Positions 1 through 12,910 of a stretch of 64,000 bases of DNA are shown here, piece by piece; position 1 is the first letter of the stretch, and every line of letters starts with the position of its first letter. This DNA is from Uloborus plumipes (Eukaryota > Arthropoda > Arachnida > Araneae > Uloboridae). Location: assembly GCA_038373865.1 (NCBI GenBank), contig JAXGGA010003027.1, forward strand, positions 46,182-110,181, written 5' to 3'. The notes below the pieces were generated by a model. The model saw only the letters and a list, made by a program, of their open reading frames with translations. It ran no database searches and was not told the DNA's origin. A program made the position numbers and the translations under genes.

Positions 1-212
1 CCTCCGATAAGTTGAGCTATGACCTTGTTACGACCTTGACAATGTTCGCGTCTACTTGGGGAGTTAGCAGAAAAGGAAACGTGCTATTGGAGCAGCTCTG
101 AGTTGAAACACAATAAGAAAGTAACTTAACTCTATTCAGAACCAAGTACACTTCCCTATTTCCCCCAAAAGAGCTAAACATTGCCTAGGACATGGCTCAA
201 TGTTTCAGAAGA

Positions 213-390
213 GCAGGCCCGTCATTAGGGGGTCCAGGGGAGGGGATCAATTGCCCCTACCCTGGTTTTGAGAAATCAATGTATTTACACATAAATGGGT
301 GTTGTTTTTGTTATTTTTCGATGAAATCGCATTGTGATTGCACCCTTTGACATCCCCCCCCCCGGAGAAACTTGAAATAATGGGCCTGCA
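213..390. mobile_element. MITE, CAGGCCC-ended family, copy 1
   Basis: The two ends are inverted: GCAGGCCCGTCATT on the left, and the complement of the right end reads GCAGGCCCATTATT. G and C homopolymers sit just inside each end. The same sequence occurs in the other orientation at 15541-15717, and a fragment lies at 40206-40270. It has no coding capacity. The superfamily cannot be told because no clear target duplication is visible. Confidence 0.6.
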
Positions 391-2390
391 GGGAAGCACT
401 TACACTATCTCAATTTATTTTCTGTATTTCTTTTTGTTTCACAAGCATAAATATGAGTTAATGAGGACAAGTAAGAATGATAGAGGCTTTAAAATTGCCG
501 CAAAAGAAAAGTTTTAAGAATGAAGTTGAATATGGATTCGTTTTTTTCTTTGGTTTTGTTTGTTAAGTCAACTAGTTACGAAAAGTATGTAAGCGAAACT
601 AAAAATGTGCATGTGGAACCCAAACGCGTTGTTCTCAAACCATTTAAATAATCTTCTTGCATCCCTTTGCTTTTTAGCGACTCATTTTAACTAATCACAC
701 AAATAAAATTTTCTCGCAACAAGCATTAAAGCTACCAGTATGATTCACAATTGGATTTAAATAAATAAATTAACTCAGATTGGCTCAGCCTTAGTTGAAT
801 TGTTCTTTAATCGATACGAGTGCACTTGCTCTACATAGTATGGGCAGGTGAGAAAGAGAAACATGTAATTTAGCTTCCACAGTACTAACGAACGATAAAG
901 TCAAATGACATTATTTCTAAATTTTAAGTAGTATAACATTTATATCATCACACGAAATCATTCAATCGCGATTACAGAGCTTTTTACGGAAAGAATTATG
1001 TATAAGTATGTATAACACAACACAGTCTAAAATACTGTAGATCGTATGGAAAATGTTTAAAATAGGAGTAAAAATGCTTTTCGGCACTTTTGGAGCTTAT
1101 CTTTTCACTCACTTTTAACCCACGACGTAGCATAGAAAAGGGATATAAGTTCAAAGTGTCTATGGTACTCTGGCGCCTAAACGGATAGACCTATTTTCGA
1201 AAAGAAAAATGTTTGAAAGGAGAGTTTATCGAGAATGTTCTTAGCTATATCACGGCTTCGGATGACATACATTAACGAATGTATTAGTTTAAAACCTTTA
1301 AAACTTTTTTCGGGATTTTTGAAGTGAACACATGCTTGAAAATCTAAGCAATAGGCACCAAAAGAAAGGAACTTTTTCTGCGTCTGATGGAATGTTTTGG
1401 ACTTTCCATGTTATATAGAACTGAAATTGTAAAGTTTTTTAACAAATGCGGCTAAGCCTCTACTCAGGCGATTGTAAACTGATGTCATTGTTAGCCGAAA
1501 AAGAATGAAAATTCAATGATTTGAAAGTTTTATCTGTTGCCAGTTTCTGTTTGCTGACAATTAAAATACTTGTAATTGATTTTAGTAATAAGGATTTTAA
1601 AAGGATTTCCAATTTTTCTCTGTATTTTGCTTTTTGCGACTAATAATGTCTACTAGTAAGGAGTATCTTGCCTTTTCCGTGTTTACCATGTCCTCTTGAA
1701 AACAACTGAATATATATTTAAATTTAAAATGATTTCTGACCAGTCGTTTTAATATGAGGTTGGCAATCGGAGTCGGAGTTTTTTTAACTTGTAATTTTAT
1801 TGCTACATAATATCAGAAACCTGTTATAAGGTTATGTACAGTACACAGGTTAGAGTGATTTGAGTCAGAAAAAAAAAATTTTTTCAGTCAGTGAAGACTA
1901 GGTAAAATACCTAAATTATATTGCACTGGCAGAACTTTATTTAACACGTATTGATTGAACTAAACCCCTCTTCATTTCTTGTTCGTTCGCTTGAGTATCA
2001 TGTGGGTCATTTTCAAAATTTGCTTACATTTGCTGTCCGGAGGTTAAAAAGACGATTTTGAAGCATAACTTATGTTTTCAATTCAATGCGAACAATTATT
2101 TTCTGCAAGAAATACCCCCAAAAAAATTCTATCACTCAAAAAATTATTTAAATTTATTTATTTATTTTTATATAAGTCTTTAAAAATGAGAATCAAAGCT
2201 AAAACGCTTGTCCATTTCCAATTTTCGTAAGTTCAACTACTTTTTTTTTTGTACTTAATTGTATAAAAAAGTATATACAACAAATTATTTTTATATATTG
2301 ACTATTAGTACATGATATTCATAATAAATATTGACAATAGTATTTTTTTTTTCATTAAGAAATGTATGAATATATTTTGTCCGGCAGTTC
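391..2390. other. AT-rich stretch without recognised features
   Basis: Both strands were read. I see no convincing ORF, exon, RNA gene or repeat shared with the rest of the window, only A/T runs such as those near 1870 and 2340. Confidence 0.4.
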
Positions 2391-2393
2391 TTG

Positions 2394-2772
2394 TCAAGTC
2401 CGTTACCCTAAAATTATTTTAGCTAAAAAAGGTATTTATTGCAGTCAAAAGATGGTAACACGTATTCAGTTAACTGAACAAACTAGTGACGTAACTATTT
2501 CGTGCCATTTTGTTTTCCTGAGTCGAGAGGTATTGCTGTGGTGTTTCGCACAAGATTTCTTTCAGGTGCGTATTTTTATTCTTTGTCAAGTCTATTACCA
2601 AAGATTTCAGTATTAATTTTTACTTTTTCTGAACTTTTACCCCGAAATATTGTTTATTATACAACTCTAAGATGATGCGTATGGTTGTTCAATTTTCAAA
2701 TTCGACAACCTAGCCATAATTTGACATTTGGGTTGAAATGTCAAGTCTGTTACTGGTCAAATCCGTTACCAT
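2394..2772 (+). repeat. Four spaced copies of TCAAGTCYRTTACC
   Basis: The motif TCAAGTCCGTTACC appears near 2395, with variants near 2586 (TCAAGTCTATTACC), 2742 (TCAAGTCTGTTACT) and 2756 (TCAAATCCGTTACC). The last two are nearly adjacent. An 84-codon open frame (2362-2616) covers the first two copies but matches nothing I know. The motif may be the internal repeat of an old transposon; the function is unknown. Confidence 0.4.
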
Positions 2773-3274
2773 ACAGTTTTTGATCCTTATTTTAATAATC
2801 TCAAACATCGTTTTAAGCTTCAGGGACCCCACTAATTTCAAATGAAATTGGTTCTAGGTGCTGTGATATAGTTTAAAAGTGAGATTTCATATTGATTTTG
2901 TATGGAAATGGACGACAATTTGTCTTGCAACTTAAAGTTTTACGACAGCTTTTTAATACTTAATTTTGCATCAAAGTGCACAACCAATTACTTTTTCACA
3001 CACCTTAAATATGTGACAAAACATCTGTTAGTGATTCTAAAAGAAAATAGCAAGTTTAAAAAAAATTACTTAAAAATTCTGAAATGTAAGCATATGGTGA
3101 AAATCACCCATGTCTTACTTGCTTCTTCCTTGCATTTTCATTCCTTGTTTCTTTGTTAAGTATTGGCTCGCCCGATCCTCATGGACTAATATCTGGTTGG
3201 TCATGTGAAACTACAGCATGAAATATGAGTCAAATGAAAAATGCAAACACATTGAAGCTCAGTAACTCCACTAG

Positions 3275-3557
3275 CTGCCGGCTGCCTTGCCTCGCGGTCA
3301 GAGGACTCTAATAGGGAGGTCCCGGGTTTGAATCCCAGCTCGGGCACAGGTGCGCTTTCTCTTTCCTGTCTTTGTATCCGATCTTTGTGCGAATGTGTTG
3401 TTGTGCTGTCAGTGGTTGCCTACATTACAAAAGGGTCCCTATGGCATGTGAGTACTGTAGAAATCGGACTTCACATCAAATGACGGTACAGTTGAAAAGT
3501 TAAGCAGCGTACCCAAAATGTCCAGCTTGGCTAGCACTAGACAACAGCAACAACTAC
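3275..3557 (+). mobile_element. tRNA-derived SINE, family 1, copy 1
   Basis: The head is tRNA-like: a GCGGTCAGAGG segment in the box A position is followed about 25 bases later by the box B match GGGTTTGAATCCC. A unique body follows (GTACTGTAGAAATCGGACTTC), and the 3' end is an ACAACAGCAACAAC-type tail. A second copy on the minus strand at 39041-39459 shares head, body and tail, which confirms the unit. It would be transcribed by RNA polymerase III from the internal boxes and mobilised by a partner LINE. It is not a functional tRNA: I see no cloverleaf. Confidence 0.8.
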
Positions 3558-4234
3558 AATTCCATTAACTAAGCATTGTTTTCCAGGAACATTTCTGATT
3601 TTTTTTTTTTTTTTTTTTTTGCAGTTCACGATATTGATAAGATTTACCTTATAAGGTACACCTGCACCTTCATTTTTCAATTGCTTCAATCAATTTATTT
3701 ATTTTTTCTATTTTGTAACATTAACTTAAAATCCTGTTATAAAGTTATACCGATAGGTTACAACGATAGTGGTGCGATATGAAAGTTTTAGAAACTGAGT
3801 TTAACATATATTTGCGGCCATTAGTGCCCCCTCTTTAGTTTTTTTAACAAGTAAATCAATCGTGAAGAAAAAACAGATTCACAATTTCTGTCAATCAGCC
3901 GTAGTAAACTAGTTTTCTTTTTGTAAGCATATTGGCTACCAGTGGATTTTATAACTTTAGTTAAACAAATATAAATAAACAGTTTCCCTCCATGATGTAA
4001 GTTCACCAATGTCAATCTGGGGTTACAATTACGCCCGTTTTGCGTAAGCAGAGCAGGCAAAATGCATGAAAGCGTCACATAAATAGGCGGTCCATATCAA
4101 CCTTGCTCGGGTTTCACAATGTTTTCATCTCAAATATTTTATGCAGGTACTCTTAATTTAAATCCATGGCATACGAACGTAAGTGTTTCACTCTTATGAG
4201 AGTTTAAAACCAATTCACCTCATTTCCCGCTTCC

Positions 4235-4700
4235 TTCGGCATTCATATAAAGGTAGCTGACTTCTGCGACAGTTTGATTCTAAAAATGTATAATAAGAGC
4301 GCTAGTAGGTGCACAAAAATCGCGTTGAAGAAAATGAGTGTCTAAGCTTCAGATGTCTCTTGCTCGACGGATGTTAAGCTATTTCAGTCCGTAAGCTATC
4401 ACTAAATTTAAGAGATATTTTGCTATATTTGCCCAAAGTGGCATTTAGCTTTTTTTTCGACGTAGTAACCAGTTACGATAATTTTGTATTTTAAAGTCTT
4501 CAAACAAGGCTGAATCCAGACATGTCTCGGAACGAAATTATAGGGTAGATCAATCTAATGCTCCGATATAAGGGAAGCTGACTGATTCGACATTTCGGTT
4601 TCAGATGAGAAAGCGCGGAATCAGTGGTATGTGTACTTCAATCACATTGAAGAAAACTGGTAGTTAAGCTTCAGATGTGTTGCCTGATTAATCTTTGACT
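4235..4700 (+). repeat. Two diverged copies of a GCTGACT...CGACATTT repeat
   Basis: About 310 bases apart, two segments share the order AGCTGACT, CGACA(G)TTT, TTGAAGAAAA and TAAGCTTCAGATGT. The second copy also resembles the complement of the right arm of the element at 8578-9060 (CGACATTTTGGTTCC and CATTGAAGAAAA). This is a dispersed family with no coding content. Confidence 0.5.
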
Positions 4701-4904
4701 GTTTTTGTCAATATGAAGAAAACAAAAGCTAAATTCCTGCGTGCTTTTCTTAGACGTCTTTTCATCCTAAATCTCACACTTCTTCGCATTAAGAAGGAGG
4801 TTCCTTGTAAAGTCGAACACGTGCCTGCAGCAATCGGCATTATTTGTGACTCTTTACGCGTAATTATTCTAATTTATTTTTTAAGCTCAAAGGTACTTAT
4901 TTAA

Positions 4905-7365
4905 ATCACAAATGTGCTTGCTATCCCACGATTTTTATCTTCATAGATTTTGAGCGCTGAATATAGCTACTTGTATCTGCAATCAGCATTTATACTGTAT
5001 TGCAAATGACATCTCACTAGGCTGATATCGAGCTCTGCTATAATTTCCCATATCCATGCGTTTGCAGATAGCCATTCCCTGTCAATTAGAGGATCACTCT
5101 CAATTACGGGATTATATTCATCTCCAGCGAGCTATCTGTACTGAAACATCGCTTTAGGCTATTGTGACCATGATGCTATGGGATAATTATTGACAGAATT
5201 CATTGCTAAATTACAAGCTATACCGCAATTGAGGGACTGAACTCCATGTCACAGATTAAATTGCAAAATTAATTGCACTTAAACCCATGTTCGTATGTAA
5301 AACTCGGTGGCAGGAATGAATTTCGAAAACTTTTTTTAAAATTATTTATCTTATTGTAAGCAAAAAGTAAGAATCAAACTATGGAGTTGCATCAACCAAT
5401 GAAATTAAGGCATCTATTTACGTTATAGTCACTGGCATATCCTTATTTACCAGAAAAAAATACGGAAACTTCATTAACCCTTGTTTTTTTTTTTTTTATT
5501 TCTAATGAACATTTGTCTGATTTTCGGTATGTTGCATACCTCAATGAAGTATTTGTATAAAAAAAAACTTGAAACAATAATTTTGAAATAAAGGTTTTAT
5601 AATTGATACACTTTAGATAACTAGATCTTTGGCGATTTTTCCCATTGTCACCAAAGTTTTTGAGAGTGAAAATTTGAGTGCAGCAAAAACGAGATAACTA
5701 TCGTATTTGGTAACATAAACAATGCTACGAAAAGTCAACATGGATTCTTGGTGAGGAATTCAGAAATATTCTTAACATAAGAAAGTCACATTTTTTTAAA
5801 TATTCAAAGAAAACTTATATTTGGTATAGCAGTAGTATGACACAGTCCTAAAATACCAGAAATGCTCCTAATAGCAAATACTGCCAAAAGCGAAGCCGAA
5901 TTAAAACCAAACATCCGACCATTTATATGCCTAAAATTCTTTCAAAACTACAGTATCCAGTGACTGCAAGTAGTCGTACTCATTCAAGAAACCGTCAATC
6001 TGAATGGTTAGAAGTTGTGCTGAAGGAAAAACACTTTTAAAAAGCTGAGTATATTTTGACATTGGTAGATAAAAATATTTTTCACAACAAGGATGTGACA
6101 ACTCATGAAACTTTTGCACAAATATACTTCATTTTCACTGGAAACTAGTGAAAAATATAATAGTGGAATCCCTTAACATTGCCAAGAAATAAACTGTGTT
6201 CTTGGGATTTTCCTACCGTGCGTAGCAGTGTTTTATTTTGTGTAAGAGCATATCTATGTGAACGAACATATCACCTAATAATCAGCTTTAATTACTAAAT
6301 CAACCTTAATTCCAAATTCTTCCGATTGTGCCACTTATATTGATAGCAATATACTAGGGGGGGGTCCACACATCATTTTTCAAAAGAGGGAGCAGAACCT
6401 CAAAGGGTAAGACTCTACCCTTAAGAATAGTCCCACCCGAATACAGCGCTACTTTCTTGTAATAAAACCACTGCTTCAAAATTGAAGGATTTCATGTCAT
6501 TTAGGAAAATAATGCTTATTGTTGAAGCATTTTATTGCGTTTGCAGTTTGGAATACGTTATTTAGTCTTTAATGTACATTTTAATATATTAATTCACTCT
6601 GAATTTTAAAGTATTACGCAAAAGTGGTGACAGTTATATTGTATCTAACAAGAGTTTGCAAACAATCTTTTTTTTTAAAAAAGTAGTGAATTTTAATTGC
6701 TACTAAAACTATTTAATGTTTTCAAGCGTCTATTATCATTAATTTAAAAAAAGTAAAAAAGTAAAAAACTAACTAAACTTCTCATAATTTTAATATAAGT
6801 TGTTACATAATGTATTGAAAAGAAAAATAGTGCAAAAAGTCCTACATGAGTAATTATGACAAAACAAAAAACTGAAAACTGCAGTAAATGGCAAATTAAT
6901 ATTTTATAGCTTAAGAAGAGGCCGAAAAACTAACATTTTTTTTCAGTACTGTTCATATGTATAGAAGAAAATATTTCTGAAAACTTTCTCACAAATTTTG
7001 TTTTATGGACTTTCGTAGCATCTTTAAAGTTTTATGAGTGAAATATAAAAGTTTATTTACGCAATATATTCACTTGGACCTTAGTAAAAGAAGAACCTTT
7101 TATTACTTGAGAATGAATAGTTGCTATATAAGTACTCCGAATATACTGCTAAAGTTTTTAAGACTTAAAAACTGGTGTTAAATAAAATTTCGTGTGTATT
7201 TGAAAATTGGCTTTTTTAATGGTACTGCTTTATCACAATTTTAAAAAGTTGCACAATGAACTCTTCTCAAATTTGAATCATACCAAAATTAAAATATATT
7301 TTTAATCAACATCCGTTTTTTTAGCATGAAATGATTTTTATGGAAAGTTACTTTCCCATTTCAGT
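4905..7365. other. AT-rich stretch without recognised features
   Basis: A/T tracts are frequent. The short open frames here show no family resemblance or exon signals. There is a G-run at 6357-6364 and a T-run near 5487. Nothing else is supported. Confidence 0.4.
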
Positions 7366-7371
7366 AAACAC

Positions 7372-8470
7372 GTTTATTGAACCCTTAGGAATGCAGATTT
7401 ATGTTTTTTAAAATAGGAAACGTTGTACTAAGTAAAGGAAACTTTTACCGGTAAACGACGTGAATCGGTTCCCTCTTCCCCTTTGATTGTAAAAAAGTAG
7501 TTAAAAGAGGTAAAAACTTCGGTAAAGGTTTATTATCTGTAACAATAAACCTGTATTTTGTCAAAACTTGAAAATAATTTTGAATGCAAAAAAAAAAAAT
7601 CAAGTCACTCATGTCGTCCACAAAACTTATCTCGTTCTTTAAACGAGCAATTGTGGCTTGACTTTTTTACTCACTGTAAAAAATAATTGTTTTTACAGTG
7701 TAATCAGCATTTATTACAGCTAATTTTATTGTAATAAATTGTAAAAATTTCTAATTTTACAGTAATAAACTGTAAAATTGCTAACTTTACAGTACTGAAC
7801 TGTAAAATTAATAATTTTACAATTTATTACCGTGCATTTTAGTTTTAACGCTGGAACATCTGCTGCCAGTAATATACTGATGTTTTACAGTATAATACAG
7901 CTAAATTTTACGGCAGTCTACTGTTTATTGAACCCTTAGGAATGCAGCTTATGTTTTTTAAAAATAGGAAACGTTCTACTAAGTAAAGGAAACTTTTACC
8001 GTTAAACGACGTGAATCGGTTCCCTCTTCCCCTTTGATTGTAAAAAAGTAGTTAAAAGAGGTAAAAACTTCGGTAAAGGTTTATTATCTGTAACAATAAA
8101 CCTGTATTTTGTCAAAACTTGAAAATAATTTTAAATGCAAAAAAAAAATCAAGTCACTCATTTCGTCCACAAAACTTATCTCATTCTTTAAACGAGCAAT
8201 TGTGGCTTGACTTTTTTACTCACTGTAAAAAATTAATAGTTTTTACAGTGTAATTAGCATTTATTACAGCTAATTTTATTGTAATAAATTGTAAAAATGT
8301 CTAATTTTACAGTAATAAACTGTAAAACTGCTAACTTTACAGTACTAAACTGTAAAATTAATAATTTTACAATTTATTACCGTGCATTTTAGTTTTAACT
8401 CTGGAACATCTGCTGCCGGTAATATACTGATGTTTTACAGTATAATACAGCTAAATTTTACGGCAGTCTA
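7372..8470 (+). repeat. Tandem duplication, about 550-bp unit, two copies
   Basis: The segment starting TTTATTGAACCCTTAGG at about 7373 restarts at about 7923 and stays nearly identical, with a few substitutions and small indels, for about 540 bases. Each unit has a unique-looking first half and a TTTTACAGT-rich second half. Part of the first half (GTAAAAACTTCGGTAAAG) recurs near 12606 and, weakly, near 50460. The duplication looks fairly recent. Confidence 0.8.
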
Positions 8471-8577
8471 CTGTAAAATTTTTAACTTTACAGTAAGAAA
8501 CTGTAAAATTGGTAGGTATACAGATTATTACTGTGCATTTTACAGTTTTAGATAGGAACATCGGTTGCCAGTATTAT
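7668..8577. repeat. TTTTACAGT modular repeat, blocks 1 and 2
   Basis: Blocks 7668-7910 and 8219-8577 consist of short inverted modules: ACTGTAAAAT alternates with ATTTTACAGT at spacings of about 20-25 bases. The element starts CACTGTAAAAAATAAT. The phrase CTGCCAGTAATATACTG marks a longer period. Related blocks lie at 11318-11420, 46258-46962, 48214-48567 and 49725-50075. The pattern suggests a MITE that amplified its own ends internally. Confidence 0.65.
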
Positions 8578-9060
8578 ACTGAAAAAACGGCAGTTCGTTT
8601 TTTTTAGAGCTCCTTTAGAAGACAGGCTGACTTGTCCGACATTTTGGTTCCAAGACATTCTTGGATCCAGCCTTGTTACAGGTATTTGAAACACATTAAT
8701 ATTATACCTGGTTGCTCTGGCGTAAAATAACTTATGATTAGTTGGATAAAGCACCATATTAGGTAAATTTAAAAAGATAACTTGTTTCTCGAATTTAAAA
8801 ACAGTTTGTTGGGAAATGTTTCATGAAATTTGGTCTATTTTCATATTCTCCTTGTTTTAAGCCTGAGTTTAAGAAATGTTTTTATCATATAGACAAAAAT
8901 AGTCAAATATCATCTATGCAGCTACAATTAAGGCTTAGCTTCCACTTTTCTTCAATGCGACTTGAGTACAGATACCAGTGGTTCCACGCCCACCGTTTTG
9001 GAACCAAAATGTCGGATAAGTCAGCTCCCCTCTAATAGGAGCTTTGCGTTTTTTGCAGTG
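8578..9060. mobile_element. MITE with long imperfect TIRs
   Basis: The left end (from about 8579) reads ACTGAAAAAACGG...GCTCC...CCGACATTTTGGTTCC. The complement of the right end reads CACTGCAAAAAACGCAAAGC...CCGACATTTTGGTTCC. The arms are about 70 bases long with small indels. It follows block 2 of the TTTTACAGT repeat directly and relates to the repeat at 4235-4700. It encodes nothing recognisable; the small open frames inside are chance. Confidence 0.55.
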
Positions 9061-9174
9061 CTTTTCAGTTTTTAGCCGAATTATTTTTATTTTTCTTGCT
9101 TTGAAAACGGTCAAAATTTAAAGCTATCTGATTTCAGAGTATGTAATGTGCAGATAATCTTTAAATTTCCAAAT

Positions 9175-9311
9175 TTAGGGCCCTGCTCCACATCAGCGTA
9201 AAACGCGACCGAAACCGAAGGCAGAATCCGAAAATCCTGGTACTTTCTATAGGAACACTATGTAATCCATTTTACGTTTCTGCTTTACGTCAATGTGGAG
9301 CAGGGCCCTTA
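9175..9311. mobile_element. Tourist-like (PIF/Harbinger-type) MITE
   Basis: The element is 131 bp (9178-9308). Its ends, GGGCCCTGCTCCACAT and the complement of the right side GGGCCCTGCTCCACAT, match perfectly. It is flanked by a 3-bp TTA duplication (9175-9177 and 9309-9311). A 3-bp TWA duplication with G-rich ends is the PIF/Harbinger signature. It is non-coding and would need a transposase supplied elsewhere. Confidence 0.75.
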
Positions 9312-10162
9312 GTGTTTTTGTGTTGAAACATAAAAGCTACCAACTCGAGTATCTTTTAAACAAACACTTAACAATTACAAAACGACGTAATGGAGTCAAA
9401 CAAAGTGAAAATACAAGTATTATTATTTTTTTAGTTTCATTTAATAAAGCAAAGTACGAAAACCCGGTTCTCGTGGAAAACATTTTTAGGACACTCCCTA
9501 ATTTTCCATTTATGGCTTAGTTATCTTTATAAAATGAAGCTTCCATCTGAAGGTATCTATTACATTCCAACATATAATTAGAATTCAGTAATTACATCGA
9601 AGGTATTGTTCCAAACGACGTGAAGGGGGGGGAGCACCGAACTAATCGTGATCACGTGCATGCCGAAGTCGAAGTTTAGCAAACGGAAAAATGCGTTGAT
9701 GTCTCCTTTCTAGATTTCAAACGCACTTGAAAGCAATTAAAGTTGATAATTACTATTGAAGTCCCTAATTACAGATAAATTCTGTGATCCAAGATTTAAT
9801 TGTTTGTTTGTCGAAGACTAAGAGATAACTTTTAATTATCAAACATTGCTTAGGAGTAGAGACGTAGTGTATTATTAGAGTTTTTTTTTGTGAAGATTTC
9901 ATTTATAGAAGAAGCGATGATTCTACTTATGTTTTCTTTGAGGCAAAATTGTATGAGTAGTTTAAATATATCAGAGTTTGTGTACCTTTTCCCTATGTTT
10001 CTTTTTTTCAACTGACCTTCTGTATTTTATAAACAGTTTTATTTTATAAAATGAACAGGGAATGATAATGATGCTTTATACGTATATAATAACATTAATT
10101 TGACATGTTATTTAAATGCAACAATTTTGTATTCAGTTAAAATAGACATTTTTAATGCCAAG
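9312..10162. other. No recognised feature
   Basis: AT-rich sequence with a G-run near 9627. I see no gene or shared repeat. Confidence 0.35.
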
Positions 10163-10319
10163 TACTGTAGGCCACGCTTAACGATATGTCGTTCAAGAAA
10201 TATATTCGCTTAAACGGGTATTCGATAAGCGGTGACTTTAAATTAGTTATGCATCGTTCGAGTATTTATCGTATAAGCGGGTATTCGTTATCGTTACCGA
10301 TTAAGCGGGGACAACAGTA
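10163..10319. mobile_element. pogo-type MITE (CGCTTAA family), copy 1
   Basis: TA-flanked, about 157 bp. The left end is TACTGTAGGCCACGCTTAAC. The complement of the right end begins TACTGTTGTCCCCGCTTAAT. The interior repeats GCGGGTATTCG. A sister copy lies at 45005-45182. CAGT-starting ends and a TA target duplication are typical of pogo/Tigger members of the Tc1-mariner superfamily. An overlapping 75-codon open frame (10186-10413) is a by-product. Confidence 0.7.
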
Positions 10320-10321
10320 TA

Positions 10322-11315
10322 TAGCCTTTTCTTTTGAAGGCAAAGAAAACCTATTTTTCATACAGCATAAAATTGATTCTTGCATGAATAATTTATCTCG
10401 CTCTCAAGCATGAAACAATTTACTTTAATGAAACACAAATGCATATATATATTTCCTAAAACTCATTTCGTTTGAGAAAAGAAAATCTTTAAAACTGATG
10501 TCGTATTAGTAACTCCTATGCTTATCAATTAAATGTGTTATTTTATAAGCAATAAGATACATCTGGTTGCTATAGTATTACAAGACGCATAATTTTCAAA
10601 CAGTGTTGTTTTCTCGATAAAACAAATCTTTCTAAATATTCCGTATTGTATATTCGTAAAAATAAATAAATAAATTGCAAAAACGTGGATCGTAACACTG
10701 CACAAAAATTATTTTCTTTGCAATTCTTTCTTTTTTTTCTATGCATTGATGCATTTTCTTGCAAATATTAATGAGTCAGATCTCACAGCAAAATCCTTAA
10801 AACTCCATTACAGACACTCGTTTTCCTTCAATATTGTCTCTTTAAATGTGGCATGAAAGCCATTAACATCACTCGCAAAAACACTTTTGGTAACTTGAAA
10901 AATCGCGAGCGATTCAAATTGCTTTATGATCCCATTTAGTTAATTGAAAATTGTTGAAAAAGGTCTTATCATTGCCTGAAAATATAAATTACACTTCAAA
11001 CGCTGCCGTTTGTGGTTTTTGCTACGCGTGCCTTTTTTTATTTATGTCGTCGAATACATTAAGAAATTATTTGCCTGCAGAGATAATGGTGCTAGAAACA
11101 TTCAAACTATTATATTTAATGTGAACTTCATACGTTTTCTACTATTTTAATAATCTACAGAATAATGCTTCAGTTTGTGAAATACATTCTTGTTTATCTT
11201 AAAAATTAATGGCAAGCAGAAATCGTGTACTAATATTCGTAATTAGAGATTCAGTTTCAAATGACTTGGTAAATATGTATACAATTATGCAGTTCACACA
11301 GAACGTACATGATAA
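10322..11315. other. No recognised feature
   Basis: AT-rich. The minus-strand open frame at 10570-10764 is low-complexity and shows no family resemblance. Confidence 0.35.
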
Positions 11316-11317
11316 AA

Positions 11318-11420
11318 AATAAATGTTGTTTTTACAGTATTATAAAATTAATTTTATAGTAATAAACTGTAAAAATTTCTTATTTTACCGTAATAAACTG
11401 CAAAACTACTAATTTAACAT
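11318..11420. repeat. TTTTACAGT modular repeat, fragment
   Basis: A short stretch with GTTGTTTTTACAGTATTA, ATAAACTGTAAAAAT and AATAAACTGC, matching the modules at 7668-8577. It is truncated at the right by the repeat at 11425. Confidence 0.6.
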
Positions 11421-11424
11421 GACG

Positions 11425-11627
11425 TTTGCCTATGAAAAACGATCTAGATAAAACGTCACAGCCTACTTGGAGAATAAGAGGAGATCACTGACTGCTTGTG
11501 AGCTCTTATTGGCTCCACCCGTAGTGACGTCATGCCAAGTTAAGTTGATGATAATGTAATTCACTTCCAGTAGCGATTGCAATTCGAAGCGATCGCAGTG
11601 CTGTTTCACTTGAATCCCTGCCTAAAA
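11425..11627 (+). repeat. TGACGTCA-containing dispersed repeat joined to half a Harbinger-type MITE
   Basis: 11425-11547 matches 39110-39245: both carry GATAAAACGTCACAGCCTAC and TAGTGACGTCAT (or its degenerate form). 11556-11627 then matches one half of the MITE at 50125-50312 (GTAGCGATTGCAATTCG, TTTCACTTGAATCC, then TAA). The second part has lost its left terminus, so the junction is probably a truncation. Confidence 0.6.
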
Positions 11628-12479
11628 CAACCAAGTAGTTAAAATAGGTTACTACAAGTGCATGGATTTTTTTTTGAAGTGGACAGTGAATGTCCATTTA
11701 CTTATTATTTTATTTAAATATATTACTAAGAATACTTTTGGTCACTATCGTTAGATCTGTTTATTTATCATTGCCTTTGCAACAATGTCACCAAGTAGAG
11801 ATATTAAGACAGGTAGAATTTATCCTTAGAAGGCGAAAGAGTTTTTTTTTTTTCATCTTCACTTTAGGAACCCCCTTTGGGTGGAGAATGATGCCACCGC
11901 TTAGAAGGAGTAAAGTTACTCACATCTTTTTACAGTGAACTTAGTTAACCTCATCGCATGCAGTAAGCACCAAACAATTTTTACTTCGATTTTTTTTAAT
12001 ACGGATTGCATTTTATGCAATATAGTAGGTTCCCAGAAATAACTGATGTCAAAATTAATGTGTTTCATCCTTAGGATAAGTATCAATATTATTTCAATAA
12101 TTTTATTCCAATGCACACCAAACTTTTCACAAACTTAAAGTATAAATATCACTGTACCACTCTTATAAGTACAAGTTTTCCCTCTGGTGACTCTTAAAAT
12201 TGAAAGGACACTTTTATTCTAAGTGATAAAAAATACTCGCTGAAATCTAGTTACAAAAAACAAATAATTAACTTCAACTAACACTGACATGCTTATTTTT
12301 AAATCATGTTTGCAAAATGCCAAAATTGGAATTACTTATTTTAAAACTGTCGAATCAACTATAAGGCTTAGCTTAATCCTTGTTTAAAGAAAGCCATTTC
12401 TTAACAATAGCAACAGAACTGAATGGCAATTGAGAAAATTATTTGATTTTTAAATTTTTTAGTGTTAGCTTCATAAAAA

Positions 12480-12910
12480 CCTAAATTTAAAAAGATTTTT
12501 TTTTTGAACATTCGAATGAAACAATTACGTTTCCTCTCTCAAGGGAATACAGAATTTTTAAGTTCTTTAAAAGATTTAAAGTTTTAAAACTTTATCCCAC
12601 TTTCGTAAAAACTTCGGTAAAGAATTATTTCTCTAAGCTATTTCTGGACATATAAATGCGCAGTGAATGCAAAAAAAAAATAAAAATCAAGCTGCATAAA
12701 AAAATGCATTGTTTTTTAAAATCAAAATATTATTTATTCTTAGTTCTCCGAATTGCATAAACTGGCTTAGAAAAAAAAAGTTAAGAGCGTTAGAAAAGAC
12801 AATAATTTCGGTGATGATACTCCAGGGAAATTAGCGAAAGTTCTTGTTTCACTATTAAAGGGAAGCTTAGTCTAGACTAAAAATATGTTTATGTGCTTTT
12901 TTACTTGACT
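12480..12910 (+). repeat. Diverged dispersed repeat
   Basis: 12600-12700 resembles 7505-7610 (TAAAAACTTCGGTAAAG, then AATGCAAAAAAA..ATCAAG). 12782-12850 resembles 18475-18540 (GAGCGTTA.AAAAGA, GTGATGATAC, AAAGTTC). It is an old repeat in at least three places, non-coding. Confidence 0.5.

Noticed and set aside
3290..3350. Possible tRNA gene
   Set aside because: Box A and box B-like sequences exist, but the body and tail are shared with a second copy, showing a SINE.
8548..9035. Two ORFs of about 70 codons
   Set aside because: They lie in the arms of a MITE and share peptide content only through the inverted repeat.
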